Of a stretch of 64,000 bases of DNA, positions 46,217-58,745 are shown piece after piece (within the stretch, counting starts at the first letter, position 1; every line of letters begins with the position of its first letter). The notes under the pieces were generated by a model, which saw only the letters and a list, made by a program, of their open reading frames with translations, had not been told where the DNA came from and ran no database searches. The stretch lies in contig JAECUM010003692.1 in NCBI GenBank assembly GCA_016617855.1, positions 51,018-115,017 on the forward strand, in the 5' to 3' direction. The position numbers were made by a program, and so were the translations under genes. The DNA comes from Megalonaias nervosa (lineage: Eukaryota; Mollusca; Bivalvia; Unionida; Unionidae).

Positions 46217-46285
46217 CCTAGCCTGGTACCCGGACTCCCATGATTCTCCGTGTAGCATCATGGGACACCAGGGTACCAGGCTAGG
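46217..46285. repeat. Foldback element (CCTAGCCTGGTACC arms)
   Basis: Arms 46217-46244 and 46257-46285 are reverse complements with few mismatches (CCTAGCCTGGTACCC outermost) around a 12-base loop. CCTAGCCTGGTACC palindromes are frequent short elements in marine animal genomes. Confidence 0.85.
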
Positions 46286-46289
46286 AAGT

Positions 46290-46855
46290 TTTAACGCTTA
46301 ACCACCCGGATATATCTTCAACATCTACATTTTGAATACGACTGTATTATTATACATTATTAATGGATATTAAATAATGCAATCAGTGCAAAGTGCAAAA
46401 CGTTTGTAGCATTTATACTTGGCCAAATAAAATAAATGTGATTTATCTGAAATAGGCACAGCCTAAGACAAGGGGACATCACTGGCCTCTCGTGCTGTCA
46501 GTGAATTAAATGAGTTTTAAGCACAATCGGAACAGCTTTGGCCTTTTCCCACCGCTTGCTATAAACAAACATCATTAGAAATCTTCCGAAATTTATCTCT
46601 TGATGACAAAAAAGGTGGCTTAATTTTTACAAGTCAGATAATTTGGAACCAGCGCATGATTGAATAGAGCATCAGAAAGGTTACCAGTTCCTTTATATTA
46701 AAAAAACAAACCAAGTTGCTAGTCCTATAGAATACAAAATGATTGACCTTGACCTTGAGGAGCAGCAGAAGTAATCACCTACCTAACATAATTGCCGAGT
46801 CAACAACTGAAACTTGCATGGACATTTTAACAATTTTCTTTGTGACATTCTCGAG
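46290..46855. other. No gene seen
   Basis: No coding signal or clear repeat. Confidence 0.5.
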
Positions 46856-46859
46856 TTCG

Positions 46860-47000
46860 ATTCAAACATAGTAACAGGGCCGACCCAACCAGTGAGCCTA
46901 ACTAACAGGGGTGCCGAATTAAACGGAAGTAATTTTTATCTCTATGGAAGGGGTGCCAAAGTCATAGTTTGCCTAGGGCGCCAAATCTCTTAGGCCGTTC
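46860..47000. repeat. GGCGCC/CCTAGG interspersed repeat (related to 17415)
   Basis: Contains GGGCCGACCCAACCAGTGAG, GGGGTGCCGAA, GGGGTGCCAAAG and GCCTAGGGCGCC in an order that matches the reverse complement of the 17.4-kb repeat in part. Confidence 0.4.
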
Positions 47001-47131
47001 CTGTGCCGCTATTGCATAGTATTGTTATTCAGTTCTGATAGCATGTAGCTTGTTCTTTGCAAGACACAATAACAAGGTTCTTAACGCGAGTACAATGTAC
47101 TTGTGCTTCTTCTCGTCTAGCATGGGTTACA

Positions 47132-47449
47132 CATCTGTTTAAAATCAGATCTCCACTGTCCTACGTGAAGATCTGACAGCAACTTCTTAGGGGTCATGTT
47201 CTTGTGACCTTTGAATCAGCCAATGTAATTACAGCTTTCAGAAATCTGAAAGTGAATCAAATCGTTCGGCACATACTGATGCCCCTCAGCCATACTCAAT
47301 CTCACAAAAGCAAAGATATAAGACTTCATCTGATTGTCTGATAAAATTAGCGATTATGGTAATAACATAGGTCACCAGAACATGACCCCTAAGCGGTCAC
47401 CGTCAGAACTTCACGAAGGGCAATGGAGATCTGATTTTAATCAGATTGC
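47132..47449. repeat. MITE with ~80-bp terminal inverted repeats
   Basis: The left arm 47132-47210 and right arm 47369-47449 are reverse complements over about 80 bases with roughly 85-90% identity by eye, including AAAATCAGATCTCCA and AGGGGTCATGTTCT. The 160-base interior is unrelated to any gene. The plus-strand ORF 47334-47516 crosses its right arm and is not a gene. Confidence 0.85.
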
Positions 47450-48042
47450 CTGGTTTACAGTCCGGTCAATTTTCTTCAAGTTTTGGGTTGACGTCCTGGT
47501 GACATGCGAAAAATAAATGCAACGTCCTCTGCTTTATCCTTCGAATTAAATGGACTAATTTCACGTTCGATAACTCTGATCAGGTTGTTCTTACATCTAT
47601 AGATACACACGGTATCCTCATCGCTGCGTTCTGATTTGACTGCTATATCGGTGTCTCATATTGCGAAAATTAAAAGAAAATCGTCTTTATCTTGGATCTT
47701 GTTACAATTGATGTTCCGATTATATCAAATGGCTCTTACGGCAACATCCTTGCCTCGTTTTAGATAAAGTAAACGTCATGTGCTAATCGGATATTAATAG
47801 TATTAATCATTAAGGAAAAGAACCTCGTATGTCTCAAGATGTTGATATCGCTACATTCTCAATAGGGTGCCATTAATTAATGATAATCTGTTTTAGACGG
47901 ATTATCAACTTGAAAAAAAAACACACCATCTCTGAAGCGGAAGTAGTCAAGAACAAAGATAGAGGAACCTGCTGAGCGTTGAACTGCCATATTTTTCGTT
48001 CTGAAATCAACTCGAGTTTTAAGGGTATGCACACTGAAGGAC

Positions 48043-48162
48043 AAGACTACGGAATACAGAGCGTGTTGTATAAAGACTACGAAATACAGAGGGTGTTGTA
48101 TAAAGACTGCGGAATACAGAGCGTGATGTATAAAGACTACGGAATACAGAGCGTGTTGAGAC
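48043..48162 (+). repeat. 30-bp minisatellite, four units, frame-preserving
   Basis: Four units of 30 bases (48043, 48073, 48103, 48133), each AAGACTACGGAATACAGAGC plus GTGTTGTATA with few changes. Because 30 is a multiple of three, the surrounding ORF (47979-48227, 82 codons) encodes a ten-residue repeat of the type YKDYGIQSVL. I see no other evidence that this ORF is a gene. Confidence 0.9.
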
Positions 48163-48341
48163 TTTCCAAAGGAGATTGTTCAAGCTGGATGGAGTCTATG
48201 GTCGCAATTACAAAAACTGAAGCGTGAACAGAAACGTGTTTCCATTGGGCATCCACTCAGCTTATTGCGAACGGGAGAGTCGCTGCTGATATGTTTCTCG
48301 ATTGGCGCGATGTTTTAAAGTGATTAAATTACAGTGCACCA

Positions 48342-48348
48342 TATAAAA
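48342..48348 (+). promoter_or_regulatory. Candidate TATA box
   Basis: TATAAAA followed by AGCGGGCC, about 30-60 bases ahead of the first ATGs of the ORF at 48372. The match is good but such words are not rare in AT-rich DNA. Confidence 0.3.
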
Positions 48349-48371
48349 AGCGGGCCAAGACGCGAGTAGAA

Positions 48372-48710
48372 ATGCTATATCTGGTCACTATGAATACAAT
48401 AGCCATGAAATTAAGGGTTATTACATGTACACTTCTGATTCCGACTCCTACGGCCAGATGCAGGTGTGAGTATCATAATTCAGAAACTGGATCATATGAT
48501 CCAGACTATGGGAATGTTTTTGGAGTTGACAAGCATAATCCATATTCAACAAAGTACAGCTATACTATTCTCTGCGAGTCTGCGACTTCTGATGCTTCGG
48601 TGCTATTGATGATAGAAGAAAACTTTCGTCAACAGGATGGTAGTGATCGGATTGTGAATCTGGAGAACAGAAGTAGAGATGCTGGTTCCCTCGTCAAGTC
48701 GGAAAGCTGA
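48372..48710 (+). CDS. Hypothetical ORF, possibly secreted
   Basis: A 112-codon ORF whose likely starts are ATG 48390 or 48405, given the TATA-like box at 48342. The N-terminus MKLRVITCTLLIPTPTARCR resembles a short signal peptide. A donor-like CAG/GTGTGAGT follows at about 48464, so the real product could be a leader exon only, with the rest intronic. The downstream part is acidic and Ser-rich (NENFR-like, NLENRSRDAGS) without a family match. Confidence 0.25.
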   Translation: MLYLVTMNTIAMKLRVITCTLLIPTPTARCRCEYHNSETGSYDPDYGNVFGVDKHNPYSTKYSYTILCESATSDASVLLMIEENFRQQDGSDRIVNLENRSRDAGSLVKSES

Positions 48711-49406
48711 TACATGATCACGAATGGTAGGTTTGAATGAAATACAGCAGAAAACCTCACATGCTTCGATAAATAGTTATATAGGTGGAAGAACACATGA
48801 GACATATACTGCACAGAGGCAACTAGGAAAGTTCCCATGCTGTATATTGCTAGTGTAACCGTGAAAAATATCAACACTCTCAGATTAATGCTGTTTAATG
48901 TGATTCCAGATGCTATAAATCAGAATGGCAGAGAAATAAGGCCTGATCAGCACGAACGTTCTCTTAGCGAAAGGATCAGGCAAGGTGATAAAGTACTCAC
49001 GCCCAAATCCACGCGGAGACATCCTTTTGATGCTACACATATGGAACATTCGAGGACTACCTACTAAATCTGCGAATGAACTGGGTTTAGCAGAGTTGCG
49101 TGAATTATTTGAACATAATTGATAATTATATTGTTAACAGAAACCTGAACCTCAAAATTATCCGATATAAGTTTAAAAAGGATGATTCTCTTTCTTCTTA
49201 CAATTCTCGAGAAAGACAATTGCACAAAGGGCTCTGTGGCCTATTCACGTAATATAGACAATCAAACTAGAATTTGTCTATAGTGATTCTGATGATACAG
49301 TCGGAATAAGATGAAAATAAAGTTATAATAGTATTTTGACATGTCAGAGGAATCAAGTCGTTAAGACCTGGTTGATATGTAACTGATACACATACATATC
49401 ACTTTA

Positions 49407-49841
49407 TTGAGATGGAGAATGTTGCCGCTAGTAAATATTTTATTTTCGATGATCATAATATCCGATCACGTACTATCCCAGATTTTGTACAGGATGATAA
49501 AGAACTTACCGCTAGCTGGTGACCATATTAGTGTTCGTGACATTGGACGTGCGTCGAGAGACCATTGGCAAGTGAATGAAAATGGTTATACGAGGGGTAT
49601 TAAAAAGTTTCTAAACATTAGTGCGCTATACGACATATTAAAAGTTTTAGATATTAGTGCGCAGTGCAACAAAGTTCTTTTAAAGAGAAGTAAATATTTA
49701 TATGTTTGCAAAAGGCACACAAGTCTTCATCATCATTTAGTACAAGCTGCTGATTGGTCTTGCTCAGGTTTGCTAACAGTTTTCCTGCAAAATACATTCT
49801 TAAGTAATTACTTTTCAGCTGTCAGTTATCCTGCCAAATAG
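49407..49841 (+). CDS. Hypothetical ORF with N-terminal signal-like segment
   Basis: A 144-codon ORF beginning MRWRMLPLVNILFSMIIISD, which would make a plausible signal peptide ending near residue 27. The next 40 residues are polar (KNLPLAGDHISVRDIGRAS). The remaining part contains two related blocks around ISALYD and ISAQCN. I do not recognise it, and it lies among repeats, so it may be chance. Confidence 0.2.
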   Translation: MRWRMLPLVNILFSMIIISDHVLSQILYRMIKNLPLAGDHISVRDIGRASRDHWQVNENGYTRGIKKFLNISALYDILKVLDISAQCNKVLLKRSKYLYVCKRHTSLHHHLVQAADWSCSGLLTVFLQNTFLSNYFSAVSYPAK

Positions 49842-49849
49842 TTTCTTAA

Positions 49850-50343
49850 GTAATTACTTTACAAACATTATTATAGTTAATTAGCGTTATTATGGTTAAT
49901 TATTATTATAGTTAATTATAATTAGCGTTCAGACTTTTAGATTTTCAGATCTGCCAAACAATATACGTGTGGCTTTCATACATAATGTATGTCACTAAAA
50001 CAAATAGCTTTCCCATCTAAAATATGAAGACTTTAGTGTAAATGCATGCCTTGCGTTGGATAATAAAGCACAACAAAAGTATTATAGAGTCGCACTCTAT
50101 ATCCACCATAAGTGGATGTCAGAGTGTGGGAATGGTCCCTGTGATATTGTCGTGTGAATTGATGGGATCGTGGTTATATGTTGTTTGCTGGAGGGGGAAA
50201 TTTCCAAAACAGGCCTTAATAGAGTATCCTATTTTTTGTAAAGACATACGATATAGTCACCGTTTAAATTTTGATAGCAAAGAGTAAACATTATGGAATT
50301 TCTAATGAATCATTTTACCCGTGTGTTATTTAAAGTCATTTCG

Positions 50344-50411
<68 letters not shown>

Positions 50412-51440
50412 AAATTGCCATCATTTGGAAATCTGTGTCAAATTTGCAATCCTTTATCTCTCTCTTTATGTTCTAGAATTTGGTAGACGGAACAAATAGT
50501 CGTTTGTTTTGCAAATGATTATCTCAACACCGTATTGACACAAAGTGCGGTTAAAAAAATAAAAAACAAAATTGTTTCCCCATCCAAACTGAATATGGGT
50601 TCTTTGTGGCAGGTGGTTTATAACTCTTTGTTTTAAGTTTACTCGTTTATTATGGTTTTGTGAACTAACACTTCTTGTGAGCTGCGTGTGTATCATTTCA
50701 TACACTGGATACACAAAATAATTAATTCATTCACTCTGCACCATCGATCCTAAGTAAGCGCCTCTGCCATCTGGGATTTACTGTAAAGTTCTGGATTTTA
50801 TTCCTACGGCTTGGCTGACACGTATTTTATGTTTAGAGTCTAACAAATTAGTTATAAAACTCGTGTCCCCTTTTCTTTATTTGTTGTAATAATTTGCTAA
50901 TGTCAGTCTAATATATGTCATGATTGTAATTTGAACTAAGTAAAATTTCAAATTTGTTGTAAAAATGTGCTAACATGTATTGTTATTTCTTTTATTATGT
51001 TCAGCGGACATTTTCTTTTCTTTTTTTTTCAAAGGGGAGGTAATCCATTATGAAGAGCACAGTTTATTTATTTTTTTTAAAGTAGTGTTCCATAACTTTG
51101 AGCTAACATAGAACATACTGACTCGAGATTGAAACGTATAATTGATTTAATTCAGTATGTTTTATCATGACGATGCTCAAACCCTGCGTACGCTTGATCG
51201 TTGCCATATTTTACCAAAGTACAGGATCCTATCGATGCGAGTTGGGCAGGTATCACTTTAATCTAGTATGGCTTTGTGCCAAGAACATTTTCCGGAACGT
51301 AGTCAGTACTATCATTCCGCACAGCACTGCTAGTTCATGAGACCTCCCTCGGGGCAGGTGGTTAAAGTTAACAATCTTAACAATCTTCTGACCGAGGAAA
51401 TCAATTTAATTCGACTTTCTTCATGGTCAATTTCTGATAC
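49850..51440. other. No gene seen; (TA)n microsatellite
   Basis: Holds a TA run at 50347-50409, a TTAATTATTATAGTTAATTA-like repeat near 49880 and no credible coding frame. Confidence 0.5.
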
Positions 51441-51451
51441 AGTTAACAATT

Positions 51452-51713
51452 CCCCGGCCTAGTCAAACCAAAGACTTTTTAAAAATGGTACTAACAGCTG
51501 CCTCGCTTGGCGCTCAGCGTTAAGAGGCTAGTGCTACGACTGGTCAGCCTGTTCAGGATAAGGTGACTGGGTGGGACATCATCCTACACGTCTGCGGCAT
51601 GATGCCCCAGTGCTAAACATCACTATAAACAGTCACACTGCAGACATCGTATCGATATGACTGAAAAATTGTTAAAGCTACGTTAAAAATCTAAATCACA
51701 CACACACACACAG
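51452..51713 (+). repeat. tRNA-derived SINE, family 1, 5'-truncated, with target duplication
   Basis: Starts within the family core (CAAACCAAAGACTTTTTAAA) and runs to the (CA)n tail, lacking the tRNA-like head. It is flanked by identical AGTTAACAATT at 51441-51451 and 51714-51724, so the truncation happened at insertion, as expected for incomplete target-primed reverse transcription. Confidence 0.85.
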
Positions 51714-51959
51714 AGTTAACAATTGTTATACTTTTGTAAACCAGTCAACAATTGTATGTTGCTGGTACTAGTTTCTTGTATTTGATTCCATTTTATTGTT
51801 TATTGAATTATTTATTGTTTTCAATATAAATCAAACCATTCTACTTTTGCCCTTAGCATCGTTCTCGCCGAGATTAACTTTTGTTCGCAGCAACTGTTTT
51901 ATCTAACAAACTGTCAAGTCGCGGAGCTACGTAAAAATCAAAGCAACAGGGTACATACA

Positions 51960-52516
51960 TACATACATGCATGCATGCGTACATACATACATAATATTTG
52001 AATCTGTGCGATGCAAAGATAGTTCAAGAATGAAAATATCTGTATAAGTTTCAAATGAAGAGAATTCAATATGTGATAGCTGCAGTGGAGTAACTTCAAA
52101 TTGTGGACCCATGCAAAAGTTCAAATAGCCCACCCAACCTCTCTTACTCCCCCACCCATTCCCACCCCCACCCCCGCACTGCAGGGGTTACGAGACGGTA
52201 GTTATGCTACTGGATAGATGATTCAGGACGTGTATCTGAATTGTAACATTTTGCTGAATGAATGAATAAAACAGTAATTAATTAGGAAATCAAATTTCCG
52301 TGGACCCGTTTTACGAAATCGTTCTTACAATTTAGCATCTTAAATTGCATTCCTTTAAAAACACGCATTGTTTACAATACACGTCTCAGATTTAAATCAT
52401 CTTTAGTACTTTTTCTAGTTCGTTTTTTTTTTTTTTGTTTCAGTCTTATTATGCAAGACAGATTCATAAATGCAGAAGTTTTCTATAAAAGTTGCTTTTT
52501 AGAGTTTCAAACGTAA

Positions 52517-52520
<4 letters not shown>
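51960..52520. other. No gene seen; simple repeats
   Basis: ACATACATAC/GCATGCATGC tetranucleotide repeats at about 51954-51990 and a C-rich stretch (CCCCCACCC) near 52150-52180. No coding signal. Confidence 0.5.

Positions 52521-52563
<43 letters not shown>
52518..52563. repeat. (CA)n microsatellite
   Basis: Pure CA repeat of about 22 units. Confidence 0.95.
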
Positions 52564-52566
<3 letters not shown>

Positions 52567-53075
52567 TGTTTACAAGTCTTCATTTCTTAGGAAGAAATAA
52601 ACTTAGACCGAGAAAGCGAATTTTCTCGTGAATATACTAATTTTTTTCCCAGTTCCTGACATTTAATCTGAATACATTGAAAAACCCGAATTTCTTTATG
52701 ATGAGTGCCTTTTTTTCCAATAACTTTTCGTTCTTTGGAGGGGGGGAGGGGTTGTCTTCAAGAAAATTACAAAATTATTGCAAATAATAACAATGGTCGG
52801 AAATTAATTATTCCCGGAAGAAATAAAGACCAATTACGCCGGACAATCGCATTTCTAAAAAATAAATCCTGTTTTTTTGCTTTGTTTGGGGTTTTTTAAA
52901 AATATTTTTTGTTGCAAACAATAAGCGGTATCGAAACAGGAGCCTCCAAACTAGTGATCTCTTACTTTGGAAATACGGCCAATTTTTCTTTTCTTCGGTG
53001 TGTATATAGCGACATTTCAAAGATATATATTATATGAGTTCTTCCGATAATTTTTTCAAGGACGATAGTCTAGAG

Positions 53076-53233
53076 CAGTGATTCCCAAAATGGGCGTTAC
53101 CGCCCTCGGGGGGCGGGCGGTGGGATTACCGAGGTGGGGGCGCTAATGCTGAATAATGCTTTTTATGGGGTGAAGTAGGGGGCGCTGAGGATAACCAAGG
53201 GGGCTGTGGCCCGAAAAAGTTTGGGAACCACTG
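53076..53233. mobile_element. hAT-type MITE with 8-bp target duplication
   Basis: 158 bases with terminal inverted repeats CAGTGATTCCCAAA (left) and CAGTGGTTCCCAAA (right, minus strand), the usual ends of a widespread hAT family. The flanks are GTCTAGAG (53068-53075) and GCCTAGAG (53234-53241), an 8-base target duplication with one change, the size made by hAT transposases. The interior is G-rich (GGGGGCGG, GGGGGCGCT) and has no coding capacity. Confidence 0.92.
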
Positions 53234-53241
53234 GCCTAGAG

Positions 53242-54660
53242 CTATGCCCGTAACACTCGGTATGAAACGGGCTATATTATGCGGACTGGACGATGGAAAA
53301 TTAGAAGAAAATAAGCCAGGCTTGTTATGTTCTTTTGGTTTCCTTGTTTTATTTGTTATAAATTGCTGAATCTTTCTCTAATAACTAACTAAAATTCGAA
53401 TTTTGTGTTTTTGAAATTTTGAAATTTCGTAAATCTCTGGATATTAATTATAAGTTACTTTACATGACCTAGTATCATTTGTACCCTCACCCCGAATGTT
53501 CAATCAATATAGCTCCTGGATAGAAGCCGGCATTGAGATTCATAATGTTTTTAGTAGATGATCGCGGTAATTTAATACATTTCGAAATGATTAACGAAAT
53601 CTAGATGCAGTTATTTCTTTAAATACTTCTCATTAATATCCCAACTTTTTTTAGTACACAAAAAGTTTGATAAGCCGGAGGATGAAAGGATGAACCTGCA
53701 AAAACAAAATTCATAGAAATGTCTTTTAAAAGATTTTTTTAAGAAAGGTAAAAAGGCCACACACTGATAAGCAAATAACTTGATAATTAGTGAGTTATCT
53801 GAGATCTAGTCGGGCGAAAATTTGTACGAAGGATACCAAGTTGATATCTTTTAATTTGAAATTAATTCAATGACTAATTGGTTCAAATATTTCTGGAAAT
53901 GAATTGACATATTAAACGGCGACATTTCTTTAAGAGTGAGAACGAAAGTATCGAACATCTATTCTGTGGCTGAGATACTACTTCAGCGTTTTGATTTTTA
54001 TTTTATTAAACATTTTACACCTTGTTGCTCAAATTTTGCATATTTGTCCAAAAAGAAAATATATGCAGGTGTTTAGCTATATATTTATTAACATTTCTGT
54101 TTAGGCATATTTATTAGCACATCTGTTTAGGAACATTTATTAACACATCAATCATATTGACTATTGTATTGGACTTGATTTTTCATTAGAAAACCAGTTT
54201 TATTTATTTAAGAAAAAAAAAACAAAAAACAAACAAAAAATAAACAAAAAAAGCAAACTGTGCGTGCGCGTTTGTTGTTGTATACCAGTCTCCAGCAGAC
54301 ATAAAGTTTGTAAAAGTAGTTCTAGTTTCACTTTTGAACATTATCAGCATAAATCAAACAATGATGTAATGAATTACATGAGGAACAGGAAACTGAAACG
54401 AAATATATTCATATGCACTTTTTTTGTTAGGCGCAGATCTGATTTTTGGTCATATACTTCCTCCAAATGTTTTGTCTGGTTCCAACCCATTTTCAAACTT
54501 TATATTCATAGGATATATATATATATATCCATCAAATGTGAAGGCACCAGTCTGAATTGGTTTGTGGGGCACCTCACTGTATACGTCTGAGTAAAATTCA
54601 CCTTTCGATTGCAAATCCAAGATTAATTAGCGTAAGAGACGATTGTCCTTTGATTATTTA
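53242..54660. other. No gene seen; probable 5' flank of the PAM2 gene
   Basis: AT-rich sequence with an ORF at 54264-54590 that lacks motifs. The promoter and 5' UTR of the gene starting at 54704 should lie in the last few hundred bases, but no TATA or CpG-rich core is evident. Confidence 0.4.
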
Positions 54661-54703
54661 AAGAAATCAGGGACTTGGAAAGGTTTACTTAATAACCTAT
54701 TTA

Positions 54704-54836
54704 ATGTCGTCCCAAGCCAAGGGCTCTGCAACGGGGTCAGCTGTTAGCTCGACCACCAGCTCACCAGAGAAAGCCTTGAGAAAACCTGGCAAACAAACAG
54801 AAGAGAGATTGTTGAACGGCAGATACGAAGTACATG
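54704..54836 (+). CDS. PAIP1-like gene, exon 1
   Basis: First coding exon: ATG 54704, 44 codons plus one base, then a donor (GTAAAA at 54837). It encodes a Ser/Thr-rich start and a basic segment, PEKALRKPGKQTEERLLNGR. The exon ends in phase 1 (final G), which joins to the AT opening of the exon at 62434 to make an Asp codon. N-terminal 'RKPGK' tails of this kind occur in invertebrate PAIP1-like proteins, as far as I recall. The minus-strand ORF 54697-55065 is a shadow over it. Whether another exon lies in the 7.6-kb intron is unknown. Confidence 0.65.
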
Positions 54837-56859
54837 GTAAAAGTTTAAGCGCAGCATGTATCGATTTATGAATTATTTGCTTAGAAAGGAAGACTGTAGA
54901 TATTATACTCTTCCAAAAACTGGTAGGTATTTGGAAAATGACATATTGTATAGGTCCTTGTTCTTGACTGTTGATCGTTATTCGTAGAGCTGTTTTATTT
55001 TCACATATCATAAAGTAGAAAACTATGGCTTGAAGGATTGTGTTCGCAGGGGGAATATTAGCCACCCCAAAATGATAGTAATGAACAATTAAACTTAAAA
55101 AATTTAAATGTTTACGCTGTCTTTGCTGTAATGAGTGAATGTAGGTTTACCATGCTTCAGCCAACACATAATTGACTATGGATTCATCTTTTGTCGATTA
55201 TTTAAATCCTGAACTTTGTAGAAAAGTTAAGGAACTCCAATGGTGGGTCATAATGTAATAATGTTTTTTATATCATATAGAATTTTGGAAATTAAGTTCC
55301 AGTAAAATCTATACTGTATTACTATTATTAGGTGAAAATAAGCCTAGATAGATGTATTTAGAAAGTAAGTGCATATAGGTATTTCTATATAGTTTATAGC
55401 AGTAATAAGTTTGTATATGTTTATTAAAGGAAGAGAATATTTGTTAATGAAAAGTAAGGTATGCGATGAATAAAACATTTACACTTCTTACAATTGAGTT
55501 TCCTGCAACAAGCAGTAAGGCAAATATTTTGTTCCTTTGTCTTGTTCTGATTTTGCTTTTCCTTTTTTGCCATCTTTTTTATTTATTTATTAAACAGCTA
55601 TATAACATGCCATTGAATCAGTTGGGTTCAGATCCTGAATTTAACTCTTCGGTCATAGTTACATCACTTTGCTAATATTTTTCTCCAGAATTTTTCTTCT
55701 TCCTCCTAATTGTTTTTCTTTTCCACAAAAAATTGTAGGGTTGATCAGGTGACCAGAACCATGCTTGTTTTTAATTTGGCCCAGTATGTATGGAATGGGG
55801 TAAACTGCCAGGACAGTTGGTGCTGAGTTATATTGTTCCATCTGCAGTTGAGATGGGAACTGGACACCCACTTTTCAAGAATATCACATAGTTGGTAACC
55901 CATACTGAGACTGTTGCACAGCTTTGAGTTTAATTGTTTTATTCTCACAATACTTTTTGAAAGTTTATTCTCTTATGGAAATAAATCCAGGCACAAAATC
56001 AGGTGCTTGCATTTTTCAAACTTGGCTGATTACCATTTCAGTTGCTTGAAGACCACTTTGTGACGAGGAATGTCAAAGTTGGTTGAACTCTGGCAGCATT
56101 TATTTTAAGGAAATGAATGTGTCTAATTACATTAGACTGAATGTTATTAGATATATTATTGTTGTAAAAGGAAAAATAATAAACATTCAGATTTTACAGA
56201 AATTTATTTTAAAAATTCTTTATGTTGGCCCTCATTTGAGAAAATTTGGTGATAGGATCAGAGTCACCCCCAAAAATACCAGGGGTTCACTGGCCCAACT
56301 TAAAATAGCAAGTGAAAATATCTGTCAGTCAGGTGAAGTTTTTAATTACCTGATCTGGTGAGTGCTGGTTCAGGGCTGAACATTATTTCTCTTCCACGAA
56401 AGAATGTTCTGTTGATAATATTTTTGACTTGAAAATCCATACATTCTACTGGAAGTTTGTTTTGTACTGGTTTTGATTGAGTTCATACGTGTGTTTTGCT
56501 CTCACTTTGCCTTGATCAAGCTCGCACAAGTTCTTGATTCTGTCTTATGCGCTTAATCTCCTCAGTTTTAATAAACTCTTACCTGAGGAAAAGCCGTCTG
56601 ATTTCAGTTTGTAATGGCTAACAGCTGGTGTTAGCAGGATCACTTAATAAGTTCCACAAAACAATCTTTCTCACATGATCAAATGTTGATGTTCATGGTG
56701 AACTTTTTTTTATTCCTATAATAACTGATAAGTAAGAGTTTTACTGGGCTGGTGGATTTGTAGATTTTTTTTCAACATCCAAAATTTCAGCGGTATATAT
56801 AACTATTGCAGAATTTCAATGTAATAAATAAATTTGTACACATATGCACATTGTGTATC

Positions 56860-56860
<1 letters not shown>

Positions 56861-56898
<38 letters not shown>
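56861..56898. repeat. (TA)n microsatellite
   Basis: TA run in intron 1. Confidence 0.9.
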
Positions 56899-56900
<2 letters not shown>

Positions 56901-57449
56901 TTTTAAACTAAGTAACAGAAAAGAGCAAAAACCAACAAGTTTGGAAAATTCAAGAAATGATTTAATTTCCTACAATACAAAGTTAAAATGTAAAAATGTG
57001 AATAAATCCTAAATAGTCCTAAAAGTTCCATCACAATACCAATAGTATAGAGTGTTCCAAATGAATTCCAGTGGTGTTTTTAATGAATTCCAATTTTGAA
57101 TGTGCTGATGTGCCAGTAGCCTGGAATAGTGTTGATGTGCTAACATTCTTACTGTATCACAATGATATCATACTAAATGTCCTTGAATGAATTGACAATA
57201 ATCCCAGAAGTGATTTAGTCCTAAATCAGATATAATCAACCTTAATATAAACACCTAAGACACAATTTGAGGACCAGGATGTGGTCATCTTAATGGAAAT
57301 TTCTATCAAACTGTAAACAGAATTTGTTTGTTGAAAATTCTGATGTCAGAATCAAAGATAGTTAGCACATTTACCGTACATGACATTAGACATGTAGGCC
57401 CAGCTCCGACTCAGTTATGGCTAAAGGTGACACAATACAAATGTTAATG

Positions 57450-57455
57450 TATGTA

Positions 57456-57521
<66 letters not shown>
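57450..57521. repeat. (TA)n/(TG) microsatellite
   Basis: GTATATATGTGTGTATATAT followed by a long TA run, in intron 1. Confidence 0.9.
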
Positions 57522-57523
<2 letters not shown>

Positions 57524-58745
57524 GTGCATACACACATGTTCGTACTTAGTTTATATTAATTATTGATGGTATTGACATTATTATGACCCTAATGATAGTA
57601 ATGTTCTCCCCAGGTCCATTTACTGTCATGGTTCTGGAATGTTTTCATTTTATCATGCTAAGCTTTTGAACTCACCAATATGCACTGCTGCAAATATGCT
57701 TGCATGTTTCCCACTAACCTTTAAATATGATTCTGTTAAAAAAACGTGTCACCTAATTCTAAGCACAAGTACTCAGATTCCACTTTTTCTTACTGCTTTT
57801 TTGGGTATTCAGTTAAGATAAATCAAAATAATTACCCACTAATTTAGCTGTTAACTTTTGTACCTGACTTGGCTTGATTGCCAGTGCATGATCTTTGATG
57901 CTGGTTCAGTCATTGCATTGAGATAGTCACATGGTTGGTATGCAGTAATGGAGTATGCTGGTAGCATGTGTTGGATTTTGGTTGTTTGCAGTACCAGCTG
58001 AATTTGTGTGATACATATTTCAGGTTAGTAAAACCCTTAATACTGATTCATTAAAGTGGAGAAAACCTTGAAAATTTTCATGCTTTTTACAGAAATTAAA
58101 ACCCATTTTGACAGCATTTATTCAGGGGTTTCTGGAAATCTGGAAAATGTGAAAAGTTTGAAAATTGCTGTTCCAGGTCTTCAAAGTGCCTGGAAAAATT
58201 GAGAAATGACTAAAAGGTTTTGAAAAAGTCTGAAATTTTTTTATTATTATGGAAACCTGTAACATGACTGCACATTTGTGCTTGGGAGAAGTTGTAGTAT
58301 ACAGATTAAATTTTGTTGTTTAGATTATATTTCTTCATCTCCTCACATTTTACTTGTAGTTTTGGCCTCATTTAGGTCAGTAAACTTGGCACTTTGTTAG
58401 GTCTGGAAATTTTTATATTTTGGTCTGGTAAAGGTTTGGAATCTGTTTTTAAATATGTGGAAGGAACTTGGTTTATCTCATACGAATTTGCAAATCTACC
58501 TTTAAGATTAATGATGGGTTAAACTGTTTGAACGTAGTAACTGCATTACCTCCAGTGACTAATTAGTGTTTAAGGCTTGTTTTGCTTTTATGTATAATGT
58601 CATTCTCAAACAAATCCACCAGCTGTTGATGTAGAAATGTATTGATTCACTTTGATTTCAAGTAAAAATAACAGCTTTGATGCAGTGTTCAGGCTGAAGC
58701 TATGATGAGAAACAGAAAAGGGTTTATTGGTTTCATCATCTCAGA

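Noticed and set aside
54697..55065. 122-codon minus-strand ORF
   Set aside because: Overlaps the PAM2 gene's first exon, which has the better start, donor and phase. The rest is intronic.
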